Source: Halobacillus massiliensis (lineage in GTDB: Bacteria > Bacillota > Bacilli > Bacillales > Halobacillaceae). From it: DNA of 64,000 nucleotides. The stretch covers positions 2,769,361 through 2,833,360 of the forward strand of contig NZ_LT800499.1 of assembly GCF_900166625.1 (NCBI RefSeq), written 5' to 3'. Under the pieces are notes generated by a model. It made no database searches. It was not told the origin of the DNA and was given only the letters and a program-made list of their open reading frames with translations. Numbering within the stretch: position 1 is the first letter of the stretch; every line of letters begins with the position of its first letter. The position numbers were made by a program, and so were the translations under genes. Positions 8,326 to 17,764 of this stretch are shown piece after piece.

Positions 8326-9975
8326 TTAGTAAGGATCGGATTCATGGCTCTTCTTCACAGCTTCTTCGGCTGCCTCATTTTGAGCGAATGAACCTTGGCC
8401 ATATTTAGATTTAGATGCTTCACGTCCTGGAATCTCATTTTCCATATTCATTTCCTGCATCTCCGCTATTTTTGCTTCAATGCCTTCTTTTACACGGCGT
8501 CCATAATCTTCATCGGCTTGTGTAAAATGTTCAATCATAGCGTTTTGAATACGTTCATCACAACTTGCAAGCGCGTTGGAAAGATTATTAATTAATTCGT
8601 CCCGTTCCCAGTCTTCAAAGCTGCGGTACGTATCGCCTGCCTGCCCATAATTGTTCGTACGATCAATCGGCTCACTCTTAACGGCAGCATTGTAAGTTGG
8701 CTCATGAGGCGGTCTATCTGAACCGTCAGCTTCCTGAAAACCGCCTTTCATTGATGGCTCATAGTTAATATGAGGATTGTCCCCCGATTCCCTGGGATCG
8801 CGAGTATCCATCTGTCCGCGCTGCTGGTTTGTACGGATACCGGTTTTAGGGGCATTTACAGGAACTTTCAAATAGTTTGCCCCTACGCGGTAACGCTGGG
8901 TATCTGAGTAAGAGAACGTGCGCCCCTGGAGCATTTTATCATCTGAGAAATCCATTCCATCTACAAGTACTCCTGTACCAAAAGCAGCCTGTTCTATTTC
9001 CGCATGAAAGTCCTCTGGATTGCGGTCAAGAACCATTCGTCCTACCGGCAGCCAAGGAAACTTATCCTCCGGCCAAAGCTTCGTATCATCAAGCGGATCA
9101 AAATCAAGTTCAGGATGGTAGTCATCCTCCATGATTTGAACAAACAGCTCCCATTCAGGATATTCTTCACGTTCAATAGACTCAAAGAGATCCTGTGTAG
9201 CATGGCTTACATTTTTCGCTTGAACCATGTCAGCCTCTTCCTGTGTCAGGTTCCGGATCCCTTGTTTCGGTTCCCAGTGATATTTAACAAGCACGGCTTC
9301 ACCTTTATCATTGACCCACTTATAAGTGTTCACCCCTGAACCCTGCATATGACGGTAAGTTGCCGGAATACCCCATGGAGAGAACAGGAATGTAATCATA
9401 TGGGTCGCCTCAGGAGTGCGGGAGACGAAATCAAACATCCGTTCAGGATTCTTAACATTTGATGCCGGGTCTGCCTTAAAGGCGTGAATCATATCTGGAA
9501 ACTTCATAGCATCAAGAATAAAGAAGATTTTTAAATTATTCCCGACAAGATCCCAGTTTCCATCTTCTGTGTACATTTTAACCGCAAACCCACGGGGATC
9601 ACGATCGGTTTCAGGTGAATCTTTTGAACCAGCTACTGTGGAGAAACGCACCATTAATGGCGTTTTCTTACCTGCTCCTGAAAATACTTTAGCTCGAGTA
9701 TACTTCTCGACAGGCTCGTCCCCGACTTTTCCATATGTTTCAAAGTATCCAAATGCCCCGGAACCGCGTGCGTGTACTACACGTTCTGGAACTTCTTCCC
9801 TGTCAAAGTGGGAAATTTTTTCGATAAAATGATAATTCTCAAGTGTGGCGGGCCCTCGATTGCCTACTGTACGGATATTCTGGTTATCTGTAACAGGACG
9901 ACCCTGTCTTGTTGTCAGTGTCTCCCGTTCCATATCCTTATTCTTCGAGTTATTCTTATCCTTGTTATCTGCCAC
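8326..9975 (-). CDS. katX: Heme catalase, KatX-like
   Basis: Monofunctional catalase that dismutates H2O2. Catalytic His in [12 protein letters not shown] (near residue 67), Asn in VGNNLKIFF (near 145) and the proximal heme Tyr in [10 protein letters not shown] (near 350) are all present. It has 549 residues, with a charged N-terminal extension before the [10 protein letters not shown] motif and a long C-terminal tail rich in charged residues. This length matches the 547-residue KatX spore catalase of B. subtilis better than KatA (483), but paralogue assignment by eye is moderate. The start is GTG with GGGAGGG seven bases upstream. Monocistronic. Confidence 0.85.
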   Translation of the reverse strand: MADNKDKNNSKNKDMERETLTTRQGRPVTDNQNIRTVGNRGPATLENYHFIEKISHFDREEVPERVVHARGSGAFGYFETYGKVGDEPVEKYTRAKVFSGAGKKTPLMVRFSTVAGSKDSPETDRDPRGFAVKMYTEDGNWDLVGNNLKIFFILDAMKFPDMIHAFKADPASNVKNPERMFDFVSRTPEATHMITFLFSPWGIPATYRHMQGSGVNTYKWVNDKGEAVLVKYHWEPKQGIRNLTQEEADMVQAKNVSHATQDLFESIEREEYPEWELFVQIMEDDYHPELDFDPLDDTKLWPEDKFPWLPVGRMVLDRNPEDFHAEIEQAAFGTGVLVDGMDFSDDKMLQGRTFSYSDTQRYRVGANYLKVPVNAPKTGIRTNQQRGQMDTRDPRESGDNPHINYEPSMKGGFQEADGSDRPPHEPTYNAAVKSEPIDRTNNYGQAGDTYRSFEDWERDELINNLSNALASCDERIQNAMIEHFTQADEDYGRRVKEGIEAKIAEMQEMNMENEIPGREASKSKYGQGSFAQNEAAEEAVKKSHESDPY

Positions 9976-10163
9976 GATGAAACCCTCCCTGAATTTGTAT
10001 AATGATTAATTCTAATAAACCTAACACCTCCCACTTAATAACTATTCCCATTTTATAATTATTTTAATCTAAAATACAAAAGTTTTTCTAATAAATTATT
10101 CAGGTGGAGATTTCTGTTTTTATTTCAAGACTGGAGAGTTTCATAAATACGTGCAAAATAAGA

Positions 10164-10688
10164 TTAATCCTTTCTTAAAGATTCTTTCCATTCTAACCCT
10201 TTTTGCTCAATTTCTTTTATGTACGCATCTTTTCCTTCTATATAACTGTCGATATCAAAAGGATGCTTTTCAGCTAATCTTTGCTTTAGCTGACTGTATG
10301 TCAGCGCTTCTTCCGGATGTGCTCTCATATAATCTCGAAATGCTAAATGACGTGCCGCCTCCCGACTTCCACTCTCAAACACATGGATATGATGTGTACG
10401 GCTGTTCCCGCCTTTCTTAAAAAACCTGCGGCCGGCAATGCCATGTTCCCCTTTTGCTTCATATCCGAGCATCTGCATCTCCGAATTGTAACGATCCACT
10501 TTTCTAATATCATTCACTTCTACTAAAATGTCGATCACAGGCTTTGCATGGATGGATGGTATGGATGTGCTTCCAATATGATGAATACCGGCCATCTCTT
10601 TTCCGAAAATACTCTTCACCCTCACTGCTTCTGCATTAAACATCGCAGGCCAATGCAAAGAATAAGGAACTATTTTCACTTCTCTCAT
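10164..10688 (-). CDS. GrpB family (UPF0157) nucleotidyltransferase-fold protein
   Basis: A 174-residue protein with the GrpB signature: VKIVPYSLHWPAMF at the N-terminus, HHIGSTSIP (36-44), the metal-site-like PVIDILVEV (49-57), and RTHHIHVFE near 97. The fold belongs to the nucleotidyltransferase superfamily; family members often occur as stand-alone proteins or fused to CoaE or acetyltransferases, and the substrate is not established. AAGGAGG lies eight bases before ATG 10688; the open frame extends 13 codons further upstream without signals. Divergent from the MFS gene at 10783. Confidence 0.85.
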   Translation of the reverse strand: MREVKIVPYSLHWPAMFNAEAVRVKSIFGKEMAGIHHIGSTSIPSIHAKPVIDILVEVNDIRKVDRYNSEMQMLGYEAKGEHGIAGRRFFKKGGNSRTHHIHVFESGSREAARHLAFRDYMRAHPEEALTYSQLKQRLAEKHPFDIDSYIEGKDAYIKEIEQKGLEWKESLRKD

Positions 10689-10782
10689 CACGTATTCCTC
10701 CTTAAAAATTGAATAATAATTAAGCAATAATCAGACAGACCCTTTACTCGTCTCCTTTTATGATAAGTAGGAGGTGACTTAA

Positions 10783-12006
10783 ATGACAGGTTTAAATAAA
10801 AACATACGATATTACCTTTTGGCGGGAAGTGTCTCAAGATTCGGGGATGTACTATCAGGAATGGCATTTTTATTTTTAGCCTACGATATGACACAGTCGG
10901 CGCTGCATACGACAGTTATTGCTGCAGGTGAAACAATACCTTATCTTTTCAATGGGCTTATAGGAGGGGTCGCTGCTGATTGGCTTCCAAAGAAGAAATT
11001 GCTGCTGTTTTTGGATTTAGTAAGGATTCCTTTAATCTCATCAGTTGTAATCTTTTATCAATTAGAACTGTTAAATTTCATTTATTTGATGGTCATTAGC
11101 TTTTTGATTCACAGCATTGGCTGCTTTTTTAACCCTGCCCATCGTGCCATCCTCCCCTTAATTACTAAGGAATCAGAGCGCACGAAAGTAAACAGCTTAT
11201 ATGACAGCTTAACTAGAGGCGTTACTGTGCTCAGCCCTTTTTTATCCGTCTGGCTGCTCAACTCGTATGGGGTGATCCACTTCTTTACAATAGACGCTGT
11301 ATCTTACGCGGTCAGCGCCTTATCTATTTGGAGGATTCACTTTAAAAATTACAGCAATTATGCGGACAGGTCATTAAAGGCCATGTTTGGGGCTATTACT
11401 GAATTCCTGTCATGGGCAAAAAACCATACAATGATTAAACAGTTATTCTTTTTTACATTTCTTACTGTATTCTTTAACACATGGGTATGGGAGGTTGGCC
11501 TTCTGCTTGCCTTAAAAGAAATAACCGGCAGCAGCGAGGAAATATACAGCATCCTGCAAGGTGTATTTGGAGCTGCGGTCATTCTTACAAATCTTATGAT
11601 CCCTTATCTTATTAAGAAAATGTCATTAACCATTTATCTGGCAGGCTCATTAATTTGGGGCAGTGGAGTTGTTTATTATGGACTCACTTATAACGTTGTT
11701 CACTTTTTTATCGGTTGTGTGATCGTTGGCATTGGTCTTCCTATAGCAGGGCTGGCAAGAGTTTATCTTCTACAGACGCTTGTCCCAGAGAATAAAATGG
11801 GGAGAGCTTTTAGTACAAACGCCGTCTTGTTATACCTAGCAAACACTTTGTCTTTAGCTTTGTATGGCTCTCTGGCCATTTTTGTTCCTATTCAATTTTT
11901 AATAATATTCAGCGGAGTCATGATTGTGAGTTTAATAGGTATAGGTCTACGCACGGTAATTGCGGCGAAACTCGGTCGGTGTCTTTCGATAAACTTTTTT
12001 AAATAG
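10783..12006 (+). CDS. MFS transporter of the macrolide-efflux type
   Basis: A 407-residue 12-helix major facilitator with the layout of MefA-like permeases (MFS_3): SRFGDVLSGMAF in the first helix, GLIGGVAADWLPKK in the loop between TM2 and TM3, and FFNPAHRAILP near residue 113. Drug or solute efflux is likely; the substrate is unknown. AGGAGG is well placed before the ATG. Oddity: the last 20 codons (reading TVIAAKLGRCL and on) lie antisense within the conserved 3' end of the AraC gene, so the original 3' end was probably lost in a rearrangement and the frame now runs into its neighbour. No terminator is visible after the stop. Confidence 0.85.
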   Translation: MTGLNKNIRYYLLAGSVSRFGDVLSGMAFLFLAYDMTQSALHTTVIAAGETIPYLFNGLIGGVAADWLPKKKLLLFLDLVRIPLISSVVIFYQLELLNFIYLMVISFLIHSIGCFFNPAHRAILPLITKESERTKVNSLYDSLTRGVTVLSPFLSVWLLNSYGVIHFFTIDAVSYAVSALSIWRIHFKNYSNYADRSLKAMFGAITEFLSWAKNHTMIKQLFFFTFLTVFFNTWVWEVGLLLALKEITGSSEEIYSILQGVFGAAVILTNLMIPYLIKKMSLTIYLAGSLIWGSGVVYYGLTYNVVHFFIGCVIVGIGLPIAGLARVYLLQTLVPENKMGRAFSTNAVLLYLANTLSLALYGSLAIFVPIQFLIIFSGVMIVSLIGIGLRTVIAAKLGRCLSINFFK

Positions 12007-12711
12007 ATGGTTATAGGAATTAACACTTTTGAATCCATGCTGAAGAGCAATTGATAAGACTGTTTCTTGAGTCTGAATGAGTGCAGATTTACTTATAAAC
12101 AAGCGGTACAACTGGAGCCAGGAATATGGAGATAATCCAATTTCTTGCTTAAATAGATGAGAGAATTGATATTTATTAAACTGAGCGTGTTCTGCCATTT
12201 CATCTAATGTCCAATCTTTCTCGAAGTTTTCCTTAAGAACCTCCAGCAGACGAACAATACCAGCTTCGCTGCTCTGCCCTGGGAATTCTTTCAGATGAGA
12301 ACCTGCTCCGTACTGAAGAAGAATGGAGAGCTGGGTCAGACTGTTATCTAAAAAGAAAGCATTCATTTCTGGCTCAGAATTTTCATGTTCTATTAGAAAG
12401 TCGCGCACAAATAGCATCCACATTTGAATTTGCGGGTGTTTATAAGCAATCATAGAAAACTCCGGTTCTCTTTCGGAAAGTCCCATCTGTTGGGCGGCAC
12501 TTCTAATAAGCTCAGGATTAAGTTCGACAAGAAATTTCTCCTCGACGACGTTCAGCTGCTTATGCTTTTCTTCCGGGTTCATAATTAAAAAAGAACCTTT
12601 ATCAATGGAAAGATCTCCATACGAGGTTTGGTAATCATCGTTTCTCCACTCTCGTTCACCTAATTTATCCTTTCGTAAAAGAAGCAGTCCATTCTTATTG
12701 GTAACATTCAT
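11947..12711 (-). CDS. AraC family transcriptional regulator
   Basis: A 254-residue regulator with an N-terminal cupin-like sensing domain (contains MNPEEKHKQ near 44) and a C-terminal double helix-turn-helix: WTLDEMAEHAQFNKYQFSHLFKQ-like first HTH (about 165-190), then VLSIALQHGFKSVNSYNHLFKK and the family ending TPTEFRRNY. It is 22 bases downstream of dinB-like 12733-13281 on the same strand, so the two are probably cotranscribed. The ribosome site before the ATG is weak. Its 3' end overlaps the convergent MFS gene by 60 bases. The effector and targets are unknown. Confidence 0.88.
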   Translation of the reverse strand: MNVTNKNGLLLLRKDKLGEREWRNDDYQTSYGDLSIDKGSFLIMNPEEKHKQLNVVEEKFLVELNPELIRSAAQQMGLSEREPEFSMIAYKHPQIQMWMLFVRDFLIEHENSEPEMNAFFLDNSLTQLSILLQYGAGSHLKEFPGQSSEAGIVRLLEVLKENFEKDWTLDEMAEHAQFNKYQFSHLFKQEIGLSPYSWLQLYRLFISKSALIQTQETVLSIALQHGFKSVNSYNHLFKKVYRKTPTEFRRNYRA

Positions 12712-12732
12712 AGTATCAAACTTTCTTTTTTT

Positions 12733-13281
12733 TTACTTCTCAGCTGTATTAAAAGCTTCTAAATGCCGGCGGATGAGCCGAATTTGTCCGCGATGACTGA
12801 GTTCATCTTCAAAGACATGAAACCAGCGAAAATAATGGTTAGCCTGATCGTCTGGACCAAACGGAGAAATTTCATCCATCCATTTGTCGTCTTTTTGTTT
12901 AAAGCGCTCCAGTGTTTCTTTCCTGACGTTATTTAATTGATTTATGTAATGAGATAATTCAAAACCTTTCACTTCCTGATGTGCTTTCTCTCCGAGTGCA
13001 AGGCCTGATTCAAGTCGTTTAAACTCTTTTTCAGTAGGATCCCTGTCTTCAAAAGTCATAATTTGATAGACTTCTTCAACACTTGCTATGTGATTCAAGA
13101 GGCAGCCGATGGAGTTCCCTTTATTATCTATTCGATAGTCCAATTCCTCTGCTGTAAGGTTTTCTACTGCTTCCAGTGTCGTATTTCTTGTGTATTCCAT
13201 CATAGAAACAAGCCTGCCAATTACAGGAGTGTAGCCTTCCTTAACGTCCACTATAAACCTTTTGTTATCGTCAATATTCAC
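12733..13281 (-). CDS. DinB family metalloenzyme-fold protein
   Basis: A 182-residue four-helix-bundle DinB/YfiT-type protein. The three histidines expected to hold a metal are visible: NHIASVEE (His near 64), FRWFHVFEDELSHRGQI (His near 154 and 162). Many members are thiol transferases dependent on bacillithiol, but this has not been shown for most. Starts at GTG 13281 behind GGAGAGG, and is followed by the AraC gene; together they may form a small stress-response unit. Confidence 0.85.
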   Translation of the reverse strand: MNIDDNKRFIVDVKEGYTPVIGRLVSMMEYTRNTTLEAVENLTAEELDYRIDNKGNSIGCLLNHIASVEEVYQIMTFEDRDPTEKEFKRLESGLALGEKAHQEVKGFELSHYINQLNNVRKETLERFKQKDDKWMDEISPFGPDDQANHYFRWFHVFEDELSHRGQIRLIRRHLEAFNTAEK

Positions 13282-13390
13282 ATTACCTCTCCTTTCTTCT
13301 TTTTTAGTATACCAATATTTTCAATATACAGAAATATTAGATTCACACCTGCTTTTTATTTAGCATTAAAACTGTTCTTTTACTGTAGAA

Positions 13391-13431
13391 AGATAAAAGC
13401 ACCGGGAAAGTCTGTTGATTTCCACGGTGCT
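13391..13431 (-). terminator. Terminator of ABC exporter operon
   Basis: AGCACCGGGAAA (13398-13409) pairs with 13419-13431 with one mismatch. On the minus strand it runs into TTTTATCTTT. It lies 60 bases past the permease stop. Confidence 0.75.
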
Positions 13432-13489
13432 CCTATTTATCTCTAATCTTCATTTATAAAGCACGTTACTTCCCTGTTTTAATGAATAA

Positions 13490-14269
13490 TCACCCTCGTG
13501 AAACTGCCTTTTTAGCAGATACTGCAGCAAATGTAATGGTAATGGCGCAGGCGATGGCTATTGCGATGATACCCTGCATCAGCTCCCACCATTGCCAGCC
13601 ATCAATAAGGACCGTTCGCATACTTTCAAAAATATAGGTTGTTGGATTAATTGTTGCTGCGACCTTAAGCCACTGAGCTTCAATCAGTTCGTAAGGGACA
13701 AATGTGGTACTGAGAAAAATAAGCGGAAAGAAAATAAATGTTCCAGCTTGGGCAGCCTGAGCATTCTTCGTTCTTAAAGCAACCCCTGCTGAATACCCAG
13801 CAAAAGCAAGCCCCCAGCCAATCGTAATTAAAATAACGAATAAAATACCGCCTATCCCCGTTACCGATTCAAGGCCCATCAAATAGGCGATCGCTAAGAT
13901 GAACAATGTCTGAACAAACAGCTGCAGCATACCGGCGATGATCGGCCCGAGCACTATCGCCAGCCGTGAAGCTGGTGTAAGCAGCAGTCTTGAAAAAAAG
14001 CCGTTTTCTATATCTTTTACGATGGCCTGCCCGGCACCCCCGGCTCCGCCGATTGCTGCAGATACAATGGATACAGGAAGAATAAATGCCAGATAATTAG
14101 CCCCTTCAAAGTTAGGAAGCTGTGATATCCCGCTTAATCCCCCATCATATACAAGTAAGAAAAAAGCAGATATTAATAAGTTAGGTATGAAAGAAAATGG
14201 ATTTCGCAACGTAGTGATGATATTTCTTTTCGTAATAAGCCACGTATCTTTTATTAAACTATTGCCCAT
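13490..14269 (-). CDS. ABC-2 type exporter permease
   Basis: A 259-residue membrane protein with six predicted helices and the DrrB-like ABC-2 arrangement: N-terminal RNIITTLRNPFSFIPN, GGAGGAGQAIVKDIENGFFSRLLLTP-like coupling region near 80-105, and a FVPYELI motif near 190. It forms the membrane half of the transporter encoded with the upstream ATPase. I start it at ATG 14269 (GGTGAGG just upstream), 11 bases inside the ATPase gene; the longer frame to 14293 lacks a ribosome site. The overlap implies translational coupling. Likely substrates are drugs or lipids. Confidence 0.85.
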   Translation of the reverse strand: MGNSLIKDTWLITKRNIITTLRNPFSFIPNLLISAFFLLVYDGGLSGISQLPNFEGANYLAFILPVSIVSAAIGGAGGAGQAIVKDIENGFFSRLLLTPASRLAIVLGPIIAGMLQLFVQTLFILAIAYLMGLESVTGIGGILFVILITIGWGLAFAGYSAGVALRTKNAQAAQAGTFIFFPLIFLSTTFVPYELIEAQWLKVAATINPTTYIFESMRTVLIDGWQWWELMQGIIAIAIACAITITFAAVSAKKAVSRG

Positions 14270-15224
14270 TTTCCTCACCTTCCTCAGGTTCATTTGTTAT
14301 CTTAAGAAAAATATCGTCTAATGTGGGAGAGGACAAGTTGGTAGTGTCCAGCTCTATTTTATGTTCATCTAGAAGTCTTACAATTTGCAGCAGCTGCTTA
14401 TTTCCTTCATGTACATAAACGTTCAGCTTGCCGTTCTGCACAATTAAATCCACAGTTGATAAGTTTTCCTTAAGGACAGCTTCTGCTTCGTGTAAGTCTG
14501 CTTCTTTTGTGAATGTAAGTGTAATTAGATCATTCCCTATTTGAGACTTCAGCTGCTGCGGAGTCCCTGAAGCTACAATCAGTCCACGATTAATAATGCT
14601 GATTCTGTCAGCCAGTGAATCCGCTTCTTCTAAATATTGAGTCGTCAGGAATATGGTCGTTCCCACCTGTTTATTCAAACGCTCTAATTCCTTCCAGATC
14701 GCCATTCTATTTGTTGGATCAAGACCTGTCGTCGGTTCATCGAGAAACAAGATTTTAGGCTCATTGACTAAGGTTAAAGCAAGATCAAGCCTGCGTCTCA
14801 TGCCTCCTGAATAATTCCCAATTTTTCTGGAAGCATCCTCTGTTAACTGTACAATTTCAAGCAGCTCGTCAGCACGGTGTTTGGCACTCTGCTTCTGGTA
14901 GCCGAATATACGGGCCTGAAGTTCAAGCATTTCTCTTCCTGTTAAATCAGGATCCACTCCTGTTTCCTGGAGGGCCACTCCAATATGGCGTCTCACTTTT
15001 CCAGGATCTTTACTGACATTATAACCAGCTACAAAAGCTTCTCCTCCTGTGGGGTTGATCAAAGTTGTCAGCATTTGGACAACCGTTGATTTGCCAGCTC
15101 CATTAGGTCCGAGAAAAGCAAAGAACTCTCCCTCATTTACTGTGAAACTGACATCCTTCACTGCCTGTACATTGCCTTTCTTAAAGGTTTTAGCAAGATG
15201 GTTGACCTCAATGGATCCATGCAT
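14259..15224 (-). CDS. ABC transporter ATPase, DrrA type
   Basis: A 321-residue nucleotide-binding subunit: Walker A GPNGAGKST (39-47), Q-loop QETGVDPD, signature YSGGMRRRLDLA near 140, Walker B ILFLDEPTTGLDP near 163 and switch His replaced by TTQYLEEAD (Gln in the usual H position, as in many DrrA proteins). The C-terminal extension after residue 220 is the daunorubicin-resistance type domain. GGGAG precedes the ATG. It is cotranscribed with the permease and should energise efflux. Confidence 0.9.
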   Translation of the reverse strand: MHGSIEVNHLAKTFKKGNVQAVKDVSFTVNEGEFFAFLGPNGAGKSTVVQMLTTLINPTGGEAFVAGYNVSKDPGKVRRHIGVALQETGVDPDLTGREMLELQARIFGYQKQSAKHRADELLEIVQLTEDASRKIGNYSGGMRRRLDLALTLVNEPKILFLDEPTTGLDPTNRMAIWKELERLNKQVGTTIFLTTQYLEEADSLADRISIINRGLIVASGTPQQLKSQIGNDLITLTFTKEADLHEAEAVLKENLSTVDLIVQNGKLNVYVHEGNKQLLQIVRLLDEHKIELDTTNLSSPTLDDIFLKITNEPEEGEENGQ

Positions 15225-15365
15225 TAAAAATATCTCCCTTCATTTCCGGCACTAATGTCAGAAATCCTTTTCCTATAGAATACCCTATTTGCCCAGTTAA
15301 ATCACTTTCCAGATTTATAGAATATGCCTTGTGGAGATTCCATTAAAACAGCCGTCATAATCACG

Positions 15366-15866
15366 CTAGATATTTTTATAATACATTCTGTATAATCGCT
15401 TATATTTCTGCTGGATAACCTTAAGAAATTCAAGCAGCAGCTTATATTTTTCCACATTGAGCTTTAGATCTTTTGTCCACTTTTCTTCAAGCTCCAGCAG
15501 TTCAAGCTGATGCCATACGTCGAGATCGTCCTGTTCAAGCAGGTGAAGTTGTTCATGGATCTTTTTTCGTATTTCTTTAATAACATCATCCCAATACTCG
15601 GGATCATTAACGACATATACATTGCCATCAGAAGTAAACTCTCCGTCCAGGTAAAACAAGGTCTGAGGAACGATGTAAAAGCTTTTATCTAATTTCTCTA
15701 CATATCTAAGACTATAGCTGAATAGCTGATTATATAATTCAACCAGTTTCTTTTCATTTATTGATCTTTCCAGCTGATTCTTCTGCTGGAAAGCTTCTTT
15801 TATATATAGGGACAAGTAGGTAAAGATAGTTGTAATGACAGGAATCACGATTATATACCAATCCAT
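15366..15866 (-). CDS. Membrane-anchored hypothetical protein, charged helical domain
   Basis: A 166-residue protein with one N-terminal membrane helix (residues 3-22, WYIIVIPVITTIF region) followed by a long charged, probably coiled-coil cytoplasmic domain rich in Leu, Glu and Lys. GGGGAG is six bases before ATG 15866; ten further codons upstream lack a ribosome site. Single gene, flanked by non-coding DNA. No family recognised. Confidence 0.65.
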   Translation of the reverse strand: MDWYIIVIPVITTIFTYLSLYIKEAFQQKNQLERSINEKKLVELYNQLFSYSLRYVEKLDKSFYIVPQTLFYLDGEFTSDGNVYVVNDPEYWDDVIKEIRKKIHEQLHLLEQDDLDVWHQLELLELEEKWTKDLKLNVEKYKLLLEFLKVIQQKYKRLYRMYYKNI

Positions 15867-16017
15867 TAAAGTCTCCCCTCTCATACAGCTGCTCATGTCG
15901 ATATATATGCTTCGGCTTTTTATGGCAGAAGATAATTGAGACTGCTTAACTAATTAGAAGTAATAATTTTCTCCTGTACTTTAGAATGAAACGATTTATA
16001 CATAAGTTCTAAAAACC

Positions 16018-16051
16018 CATAAAAAAACCTGAGCAGGAAAGCTCAGGTTTT
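16018..16051 (-). terminator. Terminator of yitT-like gene
   Basis: AACCTGAGC pairs with GCTCAGGTT (16026-16034 with 16041-16049). The minus strand runs into T7. Confidence 0.85.
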
Positions 16052-16054
16052 ACT

Positions 16055-16645
16055 TTAAACAGGTGTTAAAGACAGCTTGGAAGTGAACATGACTGTGGCT
16101 GAAGCCACGCTGATAATCGTTACTATAGAGAGCAACAATGTCTGAGTTGAAAACAAATAACCTCCTAATAAAATAACAGCTAAATCAATAAGAAGGATGA
16201 CATAACCCACATTAATTTTTAACAGGTTGGCGATCATTTGAGCCAGAAGATCTGTTCCGCCAGTGCTCGTCTGGTGACGTAACATATAGCCGATTCCGCT
16301 CCCTACTAGTACTCCGCCTATCATTGAACAAAAAACGGGTGGTATATCAAGATGAAAAGCACGTATCCCACTAAAAAAATCAATTAAAAAAGAAGACATG
16401 AGCAGTCCATGGAGACTGTTATAAAAATATGGCCTGAAATAGAACCATGCAACCACAAAAATCGGAATACTAATACATATGATTGTAATCCCCACCTTAA
16501 TATGCCAGAGATAATTGACAATCAGGCCGAGACCGATCACACCACCATCTAATACCCTGTCAGGAATTAAAAACATATTAATTCCCACCGCAAGCAAAAT
16601 ACTTCCTATTATTATAGCCGCTGTTTTTCTAATAATCCGATTCAT
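16055..16645 (-). CDS. YitT family membrane protein, short form
   Basis: A 196-residue integral membrane protein with five or six helices and typical YitT/DUF161 sequence: GINMFLIPDRVLDGGVIGLGL near 22 and GYMLRHQTSTGGTDLLAQ near 120. Most Bacillus members (YitT, YpjC, YqfU) are about 280-290 residues, with a C-terminal cytoplasmic DUF2179 domain. That domain is missing here, and the protein ends right after the last helix, with a terminator adjoining, so this is a natural short form rather than a window effect. Function in the family is not established. Confidence 0.8.
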   Translation of the reverse strand: MNRIIRKTAAIIIGSILLAVGINMFLIPDRVLDGGVIGLGLIVNYLWHIKVGITIICISIPIFVVAWFYFRPYFYNSLHGLLMSSFLIDFFSGIRAFHLDIPPVFCSMIGGVLVGSGIGYMLRHQTSTGGTDLLAQMIANLLKINVGYVILLIDLAVILLGGYLFSTQTLLLSIVTIISVASATVMFTSKLSLTPV

Positions 16646-16864
16646 AGGTTTTATCCCCTCAAGCGAATAACAGTTTATGATTCAATATATGAAGGCATGT
16701 CCTCCAAAAGAATGAAATTAGAGACTCTTTCGTTTAAACCAATTCATCTACCGTTTCACGCAAACCATATAGAGCATCATTACACGCTTGAAAGATATTC
16801 ATGAGTGAATTCTTAAAGGGTTGGATATCCTTATAACTAATACGTTTTTCAAGGAGGAACAAAC

Positions 16865-17728
16865 ATGTCAAGCCAGAAAAAAGAAATACAGCCAAAACAG
16901 CACCAGAATCGTCAGCCTGGTTTTGAACACGAAATGAATCCTCTGCCCATTTATGAGGATCCAAACTATAAAGGAAGCGGCAAACTTACCGGCAAGACTG
17001 CAGTAATAACAGGCGGAGACAGTGGAATTGGACGTGCCGTTAGTCTTTACTTTGCAAAAGAAGGAGCCGACATTGCCATTTTGTACTTAGATGAACACGA
17101 TGATGCCAATATGACTCGATCATTAGTCGAAAAAGAAGGAAAACGTTGCAGACTATTCAGTGGAAACATTGGAAATGCTGGATTTTGTGAAGATTCGGTG
17201 AAACAGATTGTGGAGGAATTTAAAGGAATTGATATTTTAGTAAACAATGCTGCGATTCAATATCCGCAGGAGGATTTTATGAATATTACGAATGAACAGC
17301 TTGAAGAAACGTTCCGTGTAAACATTTTTTCTTATTTTTACATGGCAAAAGCTGTCCTTCCGTATTTGAAGCAAGGAAGTACTATTATAAACACTTCTTC
17401 CATCACGGCTTACGCAGGGAATGAGCAGCTGATCGACTATTCCTCGACTAAAGGAGCGATCACGACATTTACTCGCTCTCTGGCAAAATCATTAGTAAGT
17501 AAAGGGATACGTGTAAATGGAGTTGCACCCGGACCTGTATGGACACCGTTAATTCCAGCAAGCTTTGATGCTAAAAAGACAGCGGAGTTCGGTTCTGATA
17601 ATCCAACAAAGAGACCTGGACAGCCAAAAGAATTAGCACCGGCCTACGTGTATTTAGCTTCCAGTGATTCAAGCTACGTCACGGGACAGATGATCCACGT
17701 AAACGGTGGTGTAATAATAAATGGATAA
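16865..17728 (+). CDS. SDR family oxidoreductase (YhdF/YhxC-like)
   Basis: A 287-residue short-chain dehydrogenase: hydrophilic Gln/Lys-rich N-terminal tail of about 40 residues, cofactor motif [10 protein letters not shown] (50-59), NNAAIQ near 128, and the catalytic Ser of NTSSITAY with YSSTKGA (Tyr-x-x-x-Lys) near 192. The tail plus YEDPNYKGSGKL is characteristic of the general-stress SDRs YhdF/YhxC of B. subtilis. The substrate is unknown. AAGGAGG precedes the ATG. A paralogue with a much longer tail lies at 45199-46428. Confidence 0.88.
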   Translation: MSSQKKEIQPKQHQNRQPGFEHEMNPLPIYEDPNYKGSGKLTGKTAVITGGDSGIGRAVSLYFAKEGADIAILYLDEHDDANMTRSLVEKEGKRCRLFSGNIGNAGFCEDSVKQIVEEFKGIDILVNNAAIQYPQEDFMNITNEQLEETFRVNIFSYFYMAKAVLPYLKQGSTIINTSSITAYAGNEQLIDYSSTKGAITTFTRSLAKSLVSKGIRVNGVAPGPVWTPLIPASFDAKKTAEFGSDNPTKRPGQPKELAPAYVYLASSDSSYVTGQMIHVNGGVIING

Positions 17729-17729
17729 A

Positions 17730-17764
17730 AAAAGCAGGCTGTCACTGGGACAGCCTGCTTTTTA
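17730..17764. terminator. Bidirectional terminator
   Basis: AAGCAGGCTGTC (17732-17743) pairs perfectly with 17749-17760, with A-run before and T-run after. It separates the convergent SDR and DD-carboxypeptidase genes. Confidence 0.9.
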
